From contig VXRC01000047.1 in the NCBI GenBank assembly GCA_009838645.1, positions 42,420 to 106,419 of the forward strand: 64,000 nt of DNA. The letters run 5' to 3'. Shown here piece after piece: positions 34,965 to 44,592 of the stretch. The translations under genes and the position numbers were made by a program. Each line of letters opens with the position of its first letter. Position 1 is the stretch's first letter. The notes beneath the pieces were generated by a model. It did no database searches. It saw only the letters and a list, made by a program, of their open reading frames with translations, and was not told the DNA's origin. Source of the DNA: Gemmatimonadota bacterium. GTDB taxonomy: Bacteria; JAAXHH01.

Positions 34965-36701
34965 TCAGCCGGGAATGATGATCCGCTGACCGATTTGCAG
35001 CCGCCTGGCCTGCACGTCGGGGTTCGCCCGCATTAGGGCCGCGACGGTCACCCTGAAGACCCTGGCGATCCGCGCCAGCGTATCCCCGGACCGGATGTTG
35101 TAGGTCACCGCACCGCTTGTTGCCCTTCCGCTTCCGTTTCCCGACAGGCGAAGCACCTGGCCGGGGTGGATGATGTCTCCCCGCAACCCGTTGGCCAGTT
35201 TCAGCGCCACGACGGATGTCCCGTAGTACCGGGCGATGCGGGTCAGTGAATCGCCGCGCCGCACGGTGTGTGTAGCGGCATCCTTCGGCGTACCGTAAGA
35301 AGCCGTCTGACCGGCCCATAACTGTCCACTGTAGTTCCTTCCGGGTACGCGGAGGAGCTGGCCGACGCGGATCAGGCTGCCCCGGATCCGGTTCATGCTC
35401 CGGAGCCTGCTGACCGAAGTCCGGAATCTGCGGGCGATGTGGCCCAGGGTATCACCCCGCCGCACGCGGTACCTGCGTACCTCGGGAGGGGGCTTGAAAT
35501 TCGACTCCGGAAGCTCGTCGAGACTGCCGAGCAGGGTCGTACCCGCGCCCAGGGGTACGCGCAACGAGAATCCGGTGGGCGGCGTCACGCCGTACCGGAT
35601 GTCGGTGTTCAGCGCCTTGAGATCGTCCTGCGGCATGGCGAGCAGGTCGGCGACGTGCTGCAGCGCGACCGACTTGTCGATGCGCACCTCTTCGAAGAGG
35701 TGGGGATCGTGGGTCTCCGGCCACTCGACGCCGTATTTCTCGGGGTTCTCGATGATATGCAGCACCGCGAGGAACTTAGGTACATAGTTCCGGGTTTCCC
35801 TGGGCAGCCGCATTTTCCAGTAATCCCGGTTCCCCGTCCGGTTGATCTCGCGGAGCACCCGGTACTCTCCGCAGTTGTACGCCGCCATGGCGAGAAACCA
35901 GTCGTCGAACATGGTGTACAGGTCCCCCAGGTAGGCGAGGGCGGCCGGGGTGGCCTTGATGGGATCGAAGCGGTCGTCTACCCAGCCGGACCGCTGGAGT
36001 CCGTACCGCTTTCCCGTGTCGTAGATGAACTGCCACATGCCCGCCGCGGACGCCCACGAGAACGCCCTGGGTTTGAAACCGCTTTCGACGATGGGCAGCC
36101 ACTGAAGCTCAGCTGGCAGGCCCCGGGCGGCCAGTTCTTCGCGGATCATCGGGGTGTAGCGCCCGGACCGCTGGTACGAGGCCTTGAGTATGTCCAGGCT
36201 TCTGCCTTTGAGAAACAGATTGATCTGTTGCGTGACGCGGCGGTTGAGTACCCTGGGGATCGAACCCCGGACTTCGGCGGCGGCGCGGCCCCTGGCCTGG
36301 ATACGATCCACCAGCGGCCCGAGCTTCCTGAGGAGGTCGGCCTGCGCGGGGGTGGCCGCGTGCTTCTGGTCGTCGCTCAGCAGGACGAGCAGCCCAAGCA
36401 CTTCGTCGACCGCGGCGCGCGCGGCCGTGGTATCGGATCGTTCCAGCGCCGAGAGGGCCGCGTCATAGCGCAGCCTGGCGTCGGCGAGCAGGCTGGCCGG
36501 GTCCCGCATTGCCAGGGAATCGGCCGGGGCGACATGATCGAGGGTAAGATCCGGGTCGGACGGTTCCTCCACTGCGACGGTATTCCCGGCGGTATCCGCC
36601 GTCCCGGTCGGGGGCGTGGTGCGCGCGCCCGGTTCAAGGGTCCGGGGGGCCGCGCAACCGACGGCCAGTACAAGGCCTATGAGCGGGAGGTGTCTAATCA
36701 T
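34965..36701 (-). CDS. Lytic transglycosylase with three LysM domains (MltD-like lipoprotein)
   Basis: A 578-residue cell-wall hydrolase. The N-terminus MIRHLPLIGLVLAVGC has a lipobox-like cysteine, predicting an envelope lipoprotein. A helical region (about 60-170) precedes the SLT domain with the catalytic Glu in PIVESGFKPRAFSWASAAGMWQF and NCGEYRVLREI. Three LysM repeats (RRGDTLGHIA, RRGDSLTRIA, RSGDTLARIA) bind peptidoglycan at the C-terminus. MltD cleaves murein glycan to 1,6-anhydromuropeptides. A stand-alone gene by spacing. Confidence 0.9.
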   Translation of the reverse strand: MIRHLPLIGLVLAVGCAAPRTLEPGARTTPPTGTADTAGNTVAVEEPSDPDLTLDHVAPADSLAMRDPASLLADARLRYDAALSALERSDTTAARAAVDEVLGLLVLLSDDQKHAATPAQADLLRKLGPLVDRIQARGRAAAEVRGSIPRVLNRRVTQQINLFLKGRSLDILKASYQRSGRYTPMIREELAARGLPAELQWLPIVESGFKPRAFSWASAAGMWQFIYDTGKRYGLQRSGWVDDRFDPIKATPAALAYLGDLYTMFDDWFLAMAAYNCGEYRVLREINRTGNRDYWKMRLPRETRNYVPKFLAVLHIIENPEKYGVEWPETHDPHLFEEVRIDKSVALQHVADLLAMPQDDLKALNTDIRYGVTPPTGFSLRVPLGAGTTLLGSLDELPESNFKPPPEVRRYRVRRGDTLGHIARRFRTSVSRLRSMNRIRGSLIRVGQLLRVPGRNYSGQLWAGQTASYGTPKDAATHTVRRGDSLTRIARYYGTSVVALKLANGLRGDIIHPGQVLRLSGNGSGRATSGAVTYNIRSGDTLARIARVFRVTVAALMRANPDVQARRLQIGQRIIIPG

Positions 36702-36835
36702 ATCCGTTTCATCGATTCAGATACCGATATCGCTGCCGGACCTCGATCCACCACCCCGGCAATTGCCTCCAAAGCCATCTGAAATATATGGCCAACCTCC
36801 GGGTAGGCAAGGGCTTTTGAAAAAAGAGTGTTTCG

Positions 36836-37993
36836 TCAGGACGCGTTCTTGACGCGTGATGACTTCGCGCATTCGGCAAGCGCCCGGTCTATTTCCTCGA
36901 CCACCCACGGATCTTCTTCGGTCTTCCGCGCTTTCTCCAGTTCCGCCAGCGCCCCGGCGCCGCCGACGTTTCCCAGCGCCCAGGCCGCATGGCCCCGGAC
37001 CAGCGGTTCGTCGTCGCCCAGCGAATCGGCGAGGGCGGGAACCGCCCCGGGGTCCTTCGTGTTGCCCAGGGCTACGGCGGCGTTCCGCAGCAGGCCGCGC
37101 CGCTTCGTCCGTTTTACGGGACTGCCCTTGAACCGGTTCCTGAACGCCTCCGGCGTCAACCCCAGCATTTCGATGAGGTCCGGCATTTCGTTCCAGGGAC
37201 GCGCAGCAAAGGCCGGAAGGCCGGTTTCGGGTGCGCTGCGGTTCCAGGGACAGACATCCTGGCAGTCGTCGCACCCGAACACGCGGTCTCCCATCGCCGC
37301 GCGGTACTCCAGGGGAATGGCACCCTTCAATTCAATGGTGTGGTAGGAAATGCAGCGGCGCGAATCGACCACGTAGGGTTCGACGATGGCGTCCGTGGGA
37401 CAGGCTTCGAGGCACAGGGTGCACGTGCCGCAGTGATCGGCCGTGGGCCCGTCCGGGTCCAGTTCGATGTCGAGGAGGATCTCCCCGATCAACAGCCACG
37501 AACCGACGCGCTTGTGGATGAGGTTGGTGTGCTTCCCGAACCACCCCAGGCCGGCGCGGACGGCGAACTCGCGTTCCAGCACGGGCCCCGTGTCCACGTA
37601 TACCTTCCCTTCCACGGGACGGCCGGCCCTCTCCTGTACGAATCGAAGCAGCGCCAGCAGCTTCTCTTTCATCACGTCATGGTAATCGTCGCCCCGGGCG
37701 TACCGGGCGATTTTGCCGCGGGGCGGGGCGGCCTGCATGCCGGAGACGGGATCCGGGTCCGGACAACGGTAGTTCATGGCGACCACGACGAGGGACCGGG
37801 CGTTCGGCAGGATATTACGCGGATCCTGGCGTTTCTCGACCTGGCGGTCCAGGTAGGCCATCTCGCCGGCCATGCCCTGCGCGACCCATTCGGCGTAGTA
37901 ATCCCCGTGGCGGGGTGGATCGGCCGTCGTTATGCCGGCAAGATCGAATCCGAGTGACGCGGCATGCGCCTTGATTTCTTCGGTAAGAGACAC
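36836..37993 (-). CDS. queG: Epoxyqueuosine reductase (QueG)
   Basis: Last step of queuosine tRNA modification, a cobalamin-dependent reductase with two [4Fe-4S] clusters. The ferredoxin motif is CGTCTLCLEACP; a second set is CDDCQDVCPWN. The cobalamin region includes VDTGPVLEREFAVRAGLGWFGKH. The C-terminal HEAT-like repeats (GLLRNAAVALGN, LVRGHAAWALGN) are typical. A GTG at 37993 gives 385 residues and avoids overlap with rny; the frame continues upstream to 38050. Confidence 0.9.
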   Translation of the reverse strand: MSLTEEIKAHAASLGFDLAGITTADPPRHGDYYAEWVAQGMAGEMAYLDRQVEKRQDPRNILPNARSLVVVAMNYRCPDPDPVSGMQAAPPRGKIARYARGDDYHDVMKEKLLALLRFVQERAGRPVEGKVYVDTGPVLEREFAVRAGLGWFGKHTNLIHKRVGSWLLIGEILLDIELDPDGPTADHCGTCTLCLEACPTDAIVEPYVVDSRRCISYHTIELKGAIPLEYRAAMGDRVFGCDDCQDVCPWNRSAPETGLPAFAARPWNEMPDLIEMLGLTPEAFRNRFKGSPVKRTKRRGLLRNAAVALGNTKDPGAVPALADSLGDDEPLVRGHAAWALGNVGGAGALAELEKARKTEEDPWVVEEIDRALAECAKSSRVKNAS

Positions 37994-38015
37994 GGGAATC
38001 CGCTGCGCGGCGTGG

Positions 38016-39695
38016 TTATCCCGCCGCCTGTCCGCTGGACGCCGGAGCATTACGCCGGTTCCGGTTTCGTCCGTACGACCTTCGACGTCCGCCGTGCTGC
38101 TGGTCGTCCCGCTTGTTCGTCATCCTGTGGGCGATCTTCTCCCGGATGACGGTCACCTTGATGTGCCCGGGATAGGTCAGGTCGTTGCGGATCTTCTGGG
38201 AGATCTCGGAAGCCAGCGTGTGCGTCCGGTCGTCGTCCACCTGGTCCGGACGGACCATGACCCGGATCTCGCGGCCGGCGTTGATGGCGTAGGCGTCGGC
38301 CACCCCGTCGAAGGACCGGGCGAGTTCTTCCAGTTCCACCACCCTGCGGACATAGTCTTCGGGATCGTTCCGGCGGGCGCCGGGCCGGGCGCCGGAAATG
38401 GCGTCCGCCGCGGCGACCAGAAAGGTGATCGGCGAGGTGATTTCCTCGTTCTCGTCGTTGTGATGGGCGATGATGGCGTTCTTGACTTCCTCGGGTTCGC
38501 CGTACTTTTCCGCGAAGGCCAGGCCGATTTCCGGGTGGGATCCCTCCATCTCGTGGTCCAGGGCCTTGCCGACGTCGTGCAGGAGCCCGCAGCGCCGGGC
38601 GAGCAGTTCGTCCAGGCCGATCTCGGTGGCCATCATGCCGGTGAGGAACGCCACCTCCTTCGAGTGATCCAGGGCGTTCTGCCCGTAACTGGAACGGAAC
38701 CGCAGCCGGCCGACCAGTTTCATCATCTCGGGGTGCATCGATTTCAGTTTGAGCTCGTTGACGGCCTGCTGGCCTTCCGAAAGCAGGCGGTTGTCGATCT
38801 GTTCCCGCGCCCGCCCGATAATCTCCTCGATGCGGCTCTGGGTGATCTTCCCGTTGGATACGAGATCCGCCATGGCCGTCCGGGCGATTTCCCGGCGAAT
38901 GGGATCGAAACAGGAGATGACCACGGCTTCGGGTGTGTCGTCCACCATCACCTTGACTTCGCTGGCCGCCTCGAAAGTTCGGATATTTCGGCCGTCCTTT
39001 CCGATGATACGGGCTTTTATCTGATCGTTGGGCAGGGGGACCACCGCGACGCTGGTCTGCGTGGACTGATCCACCGCGCACCGGCTGATCGCCAGCGTAA
39101 CGATCTTTCTCGCTTCCCGGTTTGCATTGGTCTGGGCGGTTTTGAGAATGTCCCGCACCTGGTGCTCGGCTTCCTGCTTCACGTCGCGGATGAGTTCGCC
39201 GTGGAGCTGCTGCTTGGCTTCCTCTGAGGTCAGCCGGGCCAGGGACTCCAGCCGGTTGCGGTATTCCGAAGCCGATTCCTTCAGGCGGACTTCCTGCGCG
39301 TTCAGCCTCTCTTCCGTCTTCTCCAGTTCGTCTTCCCTCAGGCCGGTCTGATCTTCGCGGTCCTTCAGGTTGTCATACCGCTGCTCGCACTCCTTCTCCC
39401 GGTCCATCATATCCTGCTCCTGGCTCACGAGGGCGGACTGCCTTCTGTTGATTTCCTCCTCCTGGGCTTCCCGCGCGTCGTGCCATTTTCGTTTCTCCTC
39501 CAGCATCTCCGCACGGCGCTGCACTTCCATTTCCTTGAAAAGGCGCTGGGCGCGCTTCTGGGCCTTCTCCTCCATTTCGCCGGCTTTGCTGCGCCGCCAG
39601 AGCATGCCGATGACCAGCCCGACGAGACCGGAAAACACGGTCAGCGCGGCCAGGGGCAGCAATAACCCGTTCAGGTTTTCCAATGGGAATTCCAT
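38016..39695 (-). CDS. rny: Ribonuclease Y
   Basis: Membrane-anchored endoribonuclease that initiates mRNA decay. An N-terminal membrane helix (LLLPLAALTVFSGLVGLVIGML) is followed by a long coiled coil (about residues 35-170), a KH domain (IKARIIGKDGRNIRTFE), and the HD domain (LLHDVGKALDHEMEGSHPEIG, NAIIAHHNDENEE). After the usual C-terminus (TVIREKIAHRM) there is an added Arg/Asn/Gln-rich tail of about 35 residues that could contact RNA. Length of 559 residues is slightly over the common 520. Confidence 0.95.
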   Translation of the reverse strand: MEFPLENLNGLLLPLAALTVFSGLVGLVIGMLWRRSKAGEMEEKAQKRAQRLFKEMEVQRRAEMLEEKRKWHDAREAQEEEINRRQSALVSQEQDMMDREKECEQRYDNLKDREDQTGLREDELEKTEERLNAQEVRLKESASEYRNRLESLARLTSEEAKQQLHGELIRDVKQEAEHQVRDILKTAQTNANREARKIVTLAISRCAVDQSTQTSVAVVPLPNDQIKARIIGKDGRNIRTFEAASEVKVMVDDTPEAVVISCFDPIRREIARTAMADLVSNGKITQSRIEEIIGRAREQIDNRLLSEGQQAVNELKLKSMHPEMMKLVGRLRFRSSYGQNALDHSKEVAFLTGMMATEIGLDELLARRCGLLHDVGKALDHEMEGSHPEIGLAFAEKYGEPEEVKNAIIAHHNDENEEITSPITFLVAAADAISGARPGARRNDPEDYVRRVVELEELARSFDGVADAYAINAGREIRVMVRPDQVDDDRTHTLASEISQKIRNDLTYPGHIKVTVIREKIAHRMTNKRDDQQHGGRRRSYGRNRNRRNAPASSGQAAG

Positions 39696-40236
39696 ACAAC
39701 ACCCCCTGCGATAGAGCAGCTTATCCCTTTAGCGGCATCGAGCGCAGTAGCGTCGAGCGCGGTGGCGTCGAGCCGTGGCGTCGAGCCCGGGATTAATGTC
39801 GATAAGCTGGCCGCCGGACCGGGTGGTGACCGGATCGGCTTTCGCCGGCAGGGGCGTTTTGCTTACGGGTGAGGAAGGGATGGCACCCGTATCTTTGGAA
39901 CCGTTCCGCCGAAGGGGCGATTATGCGCGTATTCCCGACGATCTATCGTCAAGCGTTTGCAATGATTTCCGCTTAAGAAAGTTCCTTCGCCTTCCGGCGC
40001 CGGGAAAGTGCGTGCATAATTCAGCAAAGTAAAATCCGAAGTTGAACTGATTCTGATTCCACCTGTTCGCCAGGAACGGTGTCGGTCATGCGTTTTGCTT
40101 GTGAAATCCGTGTTCCGATGCGCCCGTTCTTCCTCCCGAGCGCCCCCATCCTGCTTATCGAATTACCCAATCTGGTCTTACAATAAGTAGCTACCGGTGC
40201 ATCATCCGGATAGTCGTGCTTCAATCTGCGACGCGG
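39696..40236. other. 541-base intergenic region between ccmF and rny
   Basis: Contains a 9-bp inverted repeat (39717-39725 with 39801-39809) enclosing a 15-nt-period array (39735-39788), then an AT-richer stretch from about 39900 to 40236. Short open frames occur here on both strands, but none has a credible family match or ribosome-binding site, so I leave them out. The region should hold the rny promoter (minus strand), which I could not place. Confidence 0.55.
39717..39809. repeat. 15-nt-period tandem array within a 9-bp inverted repeat
   Basis: Four units beginning GC[AG]TCGAGC start at 39735, 39750, 39765 and 39778 (periods 15, 15 and 13). Perfect arms CAGCTTATC (39717-39725) and GATAAGCTG (39801-39809) enclose the array. 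A folded single strand would give a stem with a 75-base repeat-filled loop. It sits about 20 bases upstream of the rny start. Confidence 0.75.
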
Positions 40237-42204
40237 CTATGCGGGCCGCTCGCGTGTGCCTGGTTTTCTTCCGAATCGATCCGGCAGGAACAGGATGATC
40301 GTCCCCAGCATGAGCAGCGCCGTACCGATCCATACCCAGTTTACCAATGGATTAATGTAGACCTTAAATGTAGCTACGTCAAGCGTTTCGTTCAGTTCCG
40401 CCAGGACCACGTACAGGTCCTCATTCACCGTCGACCAGATGGAAACTTCCGAAGTCACCTGGTCCTGTATGGGGTAGAGACGCTTCTCCGGAGCCATCAT
40501 CACGACGGGCTCGCCGTCCACGGAAAGGCGTAGCATGCCGGCGTAGGACACGTACTCGCCCATGTTGGTCTCGGTGAGGGAATCGAAGTCCAGCGTGTAG
40601 TTCTTGATCTGGAAGGACTCGCCCTCCCGGACGGCGAAATTCTCCTCCCGGTCGAACGCCTTTCCCGTGAAGCCCACGAAGAGGAGCACGATGGCGATGT
40701 GGACGACGTAACCGCCGTACCGGCGTTTATAGCTCATGACCAGGCGGTAGAACGCCGCGGGCCAGGATTCTTCGTTCGTCGACCGGCGCGCGCGGGCACC
40801 GCGGTAGAATTCCAGGCCGATGGCGCCGACCACGAAGGCGCACATGCTGAAGGAAAGCACGGCGTAGACGTGCCGGATGCCGAAGGCGAGCAGGATGGCG
40901 GCCGCGGCGAGGAAGCAGGCTATGGGTATGGAGAAATGCCGCTTCAGGCTCTGCACGGACGTCTTTCGCCAGGCGAAGAGCGGACCCGCGCCCGTGAGGA
41001 AGAGCAGGAAAATGCCCAGGGGCACGTTGATCTGGTTGAAGTACGGCGCGCTTACCGTGATCTTCTCCCCGCTGACCGCCTCGGAAAGCACGGGGAATAT
41101 GGTGCCCCACAGGATGGCGAAGCACACGCCGACGAGGGCCAGGTTGTTCAGCAGGAAGCTGCTTTCCCGCGAAACGAAGGAGTCGAGTTCGCTGCGGGCC
41201 TTCAGGGCGTTGCGGCGGCTGATCAGGAGTCCGAAGGACAACACCATCGAGACGATGACGAAACCCAGGAACATGGGGCCGATGCCCGAAGTGGTGAAGG
41301 AATGGACCGATGAGACGACCCCGCTCCGCGTAAGAAAGGTGCCGAAGTAGACCAGGCCAAAGGTCAGGATGATCAGGATGAAGTTCCAGATCTTCAGCAT
41401 GCCCTTCTTCTCCTGGATCATCACGGAATGGAGAAAGGCCGTGATGGTCAGCCAGGGCATGAGCGCCGCGTTCTCCACCGGGTCCCAGGCCCAGTAACCG
41501 CCCCACCCCAGCTCGACGTAGGCCCACCGGCCGCCCAGCATCAGGCCGAAACCGAGGAAGAACCAGGCGTAGAGGGTCCATCTGCGGATCGTCCGGATCC
41601 ACGTGTCGCCCAGTTCCCCCGTGATCAACGCGGCTATGGCGAAGGCGAAGGGGACCACGGTCCCCACGTAGCCCTGGTAGAGGATGGGCGGGTGGATGAT
41701 CATGAGCGGCATCTGCAGCACCGGGTTCAGGCCGCGGCCCTCGGCGGGCACGAAGGGAAGCAGCTCGAAGGGATCGGCCATGAAGATGAGCAGGGCGATG
41801 AAGAACAGGACCACCGACATCATCACCGCATGGACGTAGGGGATCAGCGTCTGGTTCCGGTCCCGGTTCGTCAGGTGCACCACCAGCGCGAACAGGGCCA
41901 GGGTCCATACCCACAGGAGCAGGGAGCCCTTCTGCCCGGCCCACATAGCGGTGACGCGGTAGAACTCGGGCAGGGTGCTGCTGGTGTAGGAGGCGACGTA
42001 CTCCACCTGGAAGTTGCCCGTGTACAGGTGGTATATCAGCACGATGGACGACAGGGTCAGCAGGCCGAAGGTGGCGAGGACGCCGTGGGCCCCGCTGGCG
42101 ATCATCTGCGGGTTCCGCGCCCGGGCGCCGACCACGCTGGTCACGCCGCCGTAGGCCGCTGCCATGAAAGCGAGCAGGAGGCTGAAGTATCCGATATCGT
42201 TCAT
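40237..42204 (-). CDS. ccmF: Cytochrome c maturation heme lyase CcmF
   Basis: A 655-residue protein with about 14 predicted membrane segments, the size of E. coli CcmF. The WWD heme-handling motif is WGGYWAWDPVENAALMPWL, and conserved His-bearing segments flank it (MIIHPPILYQGYVG). The large periplasmic loop near the C-terminus is present. It would ligate heme to apocytochrome c. No other ccm gene is in the window. rpiA lies about 28 bases upstream on the same strand. Confidence 0.9.
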   Translation of the reverse strand: MNDIGYFSLLLAFMAAAYGGVTSVVGARARNPQMIASGAHGVLATFGLLTLSSIVLIYHLYTGNFQVEYVASYTSSTLPEFYRVTAMWAGQKGSLLLWVWTLALFALVVHLTNRDRNQTLIPYVHAVMMSVVLFFIALLIFMADPFELLPFVPAEGRGLNPVLQMPLMIIHPPILYQGYVGTVVPFAFAIAALITGELGDTWIRTIRRWTLYAWFFLGFGLMLGGRWAYVELGWGGYWAWDPVENAALMPWLTITAFLHSVMIQEKKGMLKIWNFILIILTFGLVYFGTFLTRSGVVSSVHSFTTSGIGPMFLGFVIVSMVLSFGLLISRRNALKARSELDSFVSRESSFLLNNLALVGVCFAILWGTIFPVLSEAVSGEKITVSAPYFNQINVPLGIFLLFLTGAGPLFAWRKTSVQSLKRHFSIPIACFLAAAAILLAFGIRHVYAVLSFSMCAFVVGAIGLEFYRGARARRSTNEESWPAAFYRLVMSYKRRYGGYVVHIAIVLLFVGFTGKAFDREENFAVREGESFQIKNYTLDFDSLTETNMGEYVSYAGMLRLSVDGEPVVMMAPEKRLYPIQDQVTSEVSIWSTVNEDLYVVLAELNETLDVATFKVYINPLVNWVWIGTALLMLGTIILFLPDRFGRKPGTRERPA

Positions 42205-42232
42205 TTATTCACTCAGATGGGTTCGCGCGGTA

Positions 42233-42943
42233 TCAGGTTCTTCTTTCCACCTCGATCCGGCCCTCACCGGTTATCCTCCCGACGAGGACCTCGGTCGCCA
42301 GTCCGACGAAGAGGCCGTTTTCCAGGATGCCGGGTATGTTGTTGAGCGTGCGCTCCATCTCACCGGGGTCGTCGATCCCGTCGAAACGGGCGTCCACCAC
42401 CATGTTCCCCTGGTCCGTGATGACCGGTCCGTCCTTGTGTACCGCCATCCGCAGCACGGGTTCTCCGCCCAGGGCTTCCACCGCCCGCATGACGGGACGG
42501 ACGGCCATGGGCAGGACTTCCAGCGGCACGGGGCTTTTCGTGCCCAGCCGCTGGACCAGTTTCGATTCGTCCACGATGACGATGAACCGTTCGGCCATGC
42601 CGTCCACGATCTTCTCGCGCAGGTGGGCGGCGCCCCGGCCCTTGATCAGGTTCATCGCGGGATCTACCTCGTCCGCGCCGTCCACGGCGATGTCGACTCG
42701 GTCCACGTCGTCCAGCGTGCCCGCCGGGATGCCGTTCCCGCGGGCCAGCACCGACGCGTCGAAGGACGTGGGGATGCCGATGATGTCCAGTTGCTCCTCC
42801 CGCACGCGGCGCCCCAGTTCCTCGATCATGAACTCCGCCGTCGATCCGGTGCCCAGTCCGACCACGTCGCCCTGGCCGACCATAAGGGCGGCCTCGACGC
42901 CAACCGTTTTCTTCATGTCTCGGGTCAGGTCTTCGGATGGCAT
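42233..42943 (-). CDS. rpiA: Ribose-5-phosphate isomerase A
   Basis: Interconverts ribose 5-phosphate and ribulose 5-phosphate, the substrate of RibB. Motifs: [31 protein letters not shown] with the catalytic acids, and [10 protein letters not shown]. The start at [10 protein letters not shown] (42943) gives 236 residues, normal for RpiA; the longer frame adds a poorly conserved 20 codons. It probably forms a transcription unit with downstream ccmF. Confidence 0.93.
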   Translation of the reverse strand: MPSEDLTRDMKKTVGVEAALMVGQGDVVGLGTGSTAEFMIEELGRRVREEQLDIIGIPTSFDASVLARGNGIPAGTLDDVDRVDIAVDGADEVDPAMNLIKGRGAAHLREKIVDGMAERFIVIVDESKLVQRLGTKSPVPLEVLPMAVRPVMRAVEALGGEPVLRMAVHKDGPVITDQGNMVVDARFDGIDDPGEMERTLNNIPGILENGLFVGLATEVLVGRITGEGRIEVERRT

Positions 42944-43106
42944 GTACTGGTTTCCGGGTCTCGATCCGGCTATTTGACAGCGTCCAAAGATAAGCCGGAT
43001 CACCCGTTCAAGTCAACTGATTCCGGTTCCTGAAAGCGCATGAATCTGAAAGTGTGCACGGATGGCTGAAAGGGATGGGCCGGTATGTCGTGAGAAGGCC
43101 CGCACT

Positions 43107-43688
43107 TTAACGGGAACTGCGGCGGAAGGTCATCTGGTTTCCGCTGGGGAAGAAGATAGTCAGGAGATCTTCTTCTATCGTGATGGTGCAGGGCTCGGCG
43201 GGCGCGTCTTCGGCGTCTGCCGGCCTCACCCTCATCGAAAGCTCGCTGGCCTCGAAACCGTCGACGGCGTGGCCGCCGGAGAGGTTGTACAGGTGGCGGA
43301 AGGTCAGCTTGTCCCCGTCCAGTGTGTAGGTGCCGCCCTCGCCGGAACCTCTCCGGGGGCCCTCGTCGGTCACGATGAAGAAGAGAACCGACCAGTCCTT
43401 TTCGGTGAAGCTGATCAGGCCGGTCACCTCGTGGACCGGTCCGGATTTGAGCCGGTACGATTCCGGTTTCCAGGCGCCCCGGATATCGAGCGACCCGGTC
43501 GCGGACTGCGGGCTGACGGCCGCGGACGTTGCGTCTGTGCTCGGGCCCGTCGAATGCGGAATACCGGCCGCGGCGTCGATCGTACTCGCGGCGGCTCCCG
43601 GAACGACCGCCTCTGGAACGGTGGCACCCATCATGATGGCGCCCGGTACCAGGAACAAGGTCAGGACAACAGGTATTTTCCAGCGCAT
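43107..43688 (-). CDS. Secreted protein of unknown function, lipocalin-like beta fold
   Basis: A 193-residue protein with an N-terminal signal-like segment (VVLTLFLVPGAIMMGATV) and an Ala/Ser/Thr/Pro-rich linker to about residue 65. A compact beta-rich domain then begins DIRGAWKPESYRLKSG and includes GTYTLDGDKLTFRHLYN and LTIFFPSGNQMTFRR. The W...GTY...L.GD.LT pattern resembles lipocalin-like/DUF proteins that bind small hydrophobic ligands. It lies 15 bases downstream of the 3-HIBADH-type gene and could be cotranscribed. Confidence 0.6.
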   Translation of the reverse strand: MRWKIPVVLTLFLVPGAIMMGATVPEAVVPGAAASTIDAAAGIPHSTGPSTDATSAAVSPQSATGSLDIRGAWKPESYRLKSGPVHEVTGLISFTEKDWSVLFFIVTDEGPRRGSGEGGTYTLDGDKLTFRHLYNLSGGHAVDGFEASELSMRVRPADAEDAPAEPCTITIEEDLLTIFFPSGNQMTFRRSSR

Positions 43689-43702
43689 GGTTTACCTCAC
43701 GG

Positions 43703-44584
43703 TTATCCGGCCGGGTCGACGCCCGCCCGCTTCAGGTAATCTCCGATGTATTCGAGGAGGTCGGCCTGTGCGTTCCCCCGGTCCTGGTAACGCCTCAGGA
43801 GGTCCTCGACCATCGGGGCGATTTCCAACGGGACGTCGAGCGACCTGCCGAGCTCCACGCCCAGGTGCATGTCCTTCACCCCCAGGTCGACGGCGGAATA
43901 CAGTGACTGGTCGTCCAGGAAGCGGGTCAGGCACCGCTCCATCATCCGGCTCTGGCCCATGCTCGGCCGGATGGCATCGATCAACTCACGCGGATCGATC
44001 CCCGCCCGTGCGCCGATGGCCATCCCTTCGCAGGCGCCGATGAAATTGATGAACATCATGAGATTGTTCACCAGCTTGGTCGCGACGCCGCTGCCGGTTT
44101 CCCCCATACGGACGACCGTTTCGCCCACGCCGCGCAAGAGGGGTTCGTACCGGTCGAACACCTCCTGAGGACCGCCGACGAACACGGTCAGGGTGGCGTC
44201 CCTGGCGCCGAAAACGCCGCCGCTGATCGGCGCGTCGAGCACGTCGATGCCCCGTGCCGCGCCTTCCCGGGCGATGCGCCGGACGAGTTCCGGTTCGCCG
44301 GTGCTCGTGTCGATGAAGACCGTACCGCGAGCGAGCCCTTCGAACACGCCGTTCTCGCCCAGGACGACCGTTTCCACCACGGCGGGACCGGGGAGCGAGG
44401 TAAGGACCGCGTCGGCGCCCGAGGCCGTCTCGCGGGGGGACGAAGCCCATTCGGCCCCGGCCTCCAGCAGGTTAGCGGCCTTTTCCTCGTCCAAGTCGTG
44501 GACGCGCAGGGCGTGTCCGGCGCGCAGGAGGCTGGCGGCCATGGGATTGCCCATGTTGCCCAGCCCGATGAATCCCACGTTCAT
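43703..44584 (-). CDS. NAD(P)-dependent beta-hydroxyacid dehydrogenase (3-HIBADH family)
   Basis: A 293-residue oxidoreductase of the 3-hydroxyisobutyrate/tartronate-semialdehyde reductase family. VGFIGLGNMGNPMAASLLRAG is the cofactor-binding signature, DAPISGGVFGARDATLTVFVGG the substrate-binding signature, and GSGVATKLVNNLMMF carries the catalytic Lys. The Asp (VHDLDEEK) after the second strand suggests NAD preference. It overlaps neither neighbour but lies 8 bases from the cupin gene, in a catabolic gene run. Confidence 0.9.
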   Translation of the reverse strand: MNVGFIGLGNMGNPMAASLLRAGHALRVHDLDEEKAANLLEAGAEWASSPRETASGADAVLTSLPGPAVVETVVLGENGVFEGLARGTVFIDTSTGEPELVRRIAREGAARGIDVLDAPISGGVFGARDATLTVFVGGPQEVFDRYEPLLRGVGETVVRMGETGSGVATKLVNNLMMFINFIGACEGMAIGARAGIDPRELIDAIRPSMGQSRMMERCLTRFLDDQSLYSAVDLGVKDMHLGVELGRSLDVPLEIAPMVEDLLRRYQDRGNAQADLLEYIGDYLKRAGVDPAG

Positions 44585-44592
44585 GGCCGGCC

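Noticed and set aside
36246..36268. On the minus strand, GGGGTTCGATCCC resembles the T-arm of a tRNA.
   Set aside because: It lies inside the lytic transglycosylase gene in frame; no acceptor stem, D-arm or anticodon arm can be placed around it.
39775..40224. Short ORFs in the ccmF-rny gap on both strands.
   Set aside because: No ribosome-binding sites, no homology and no membrane or signal features; treated as noncoding.
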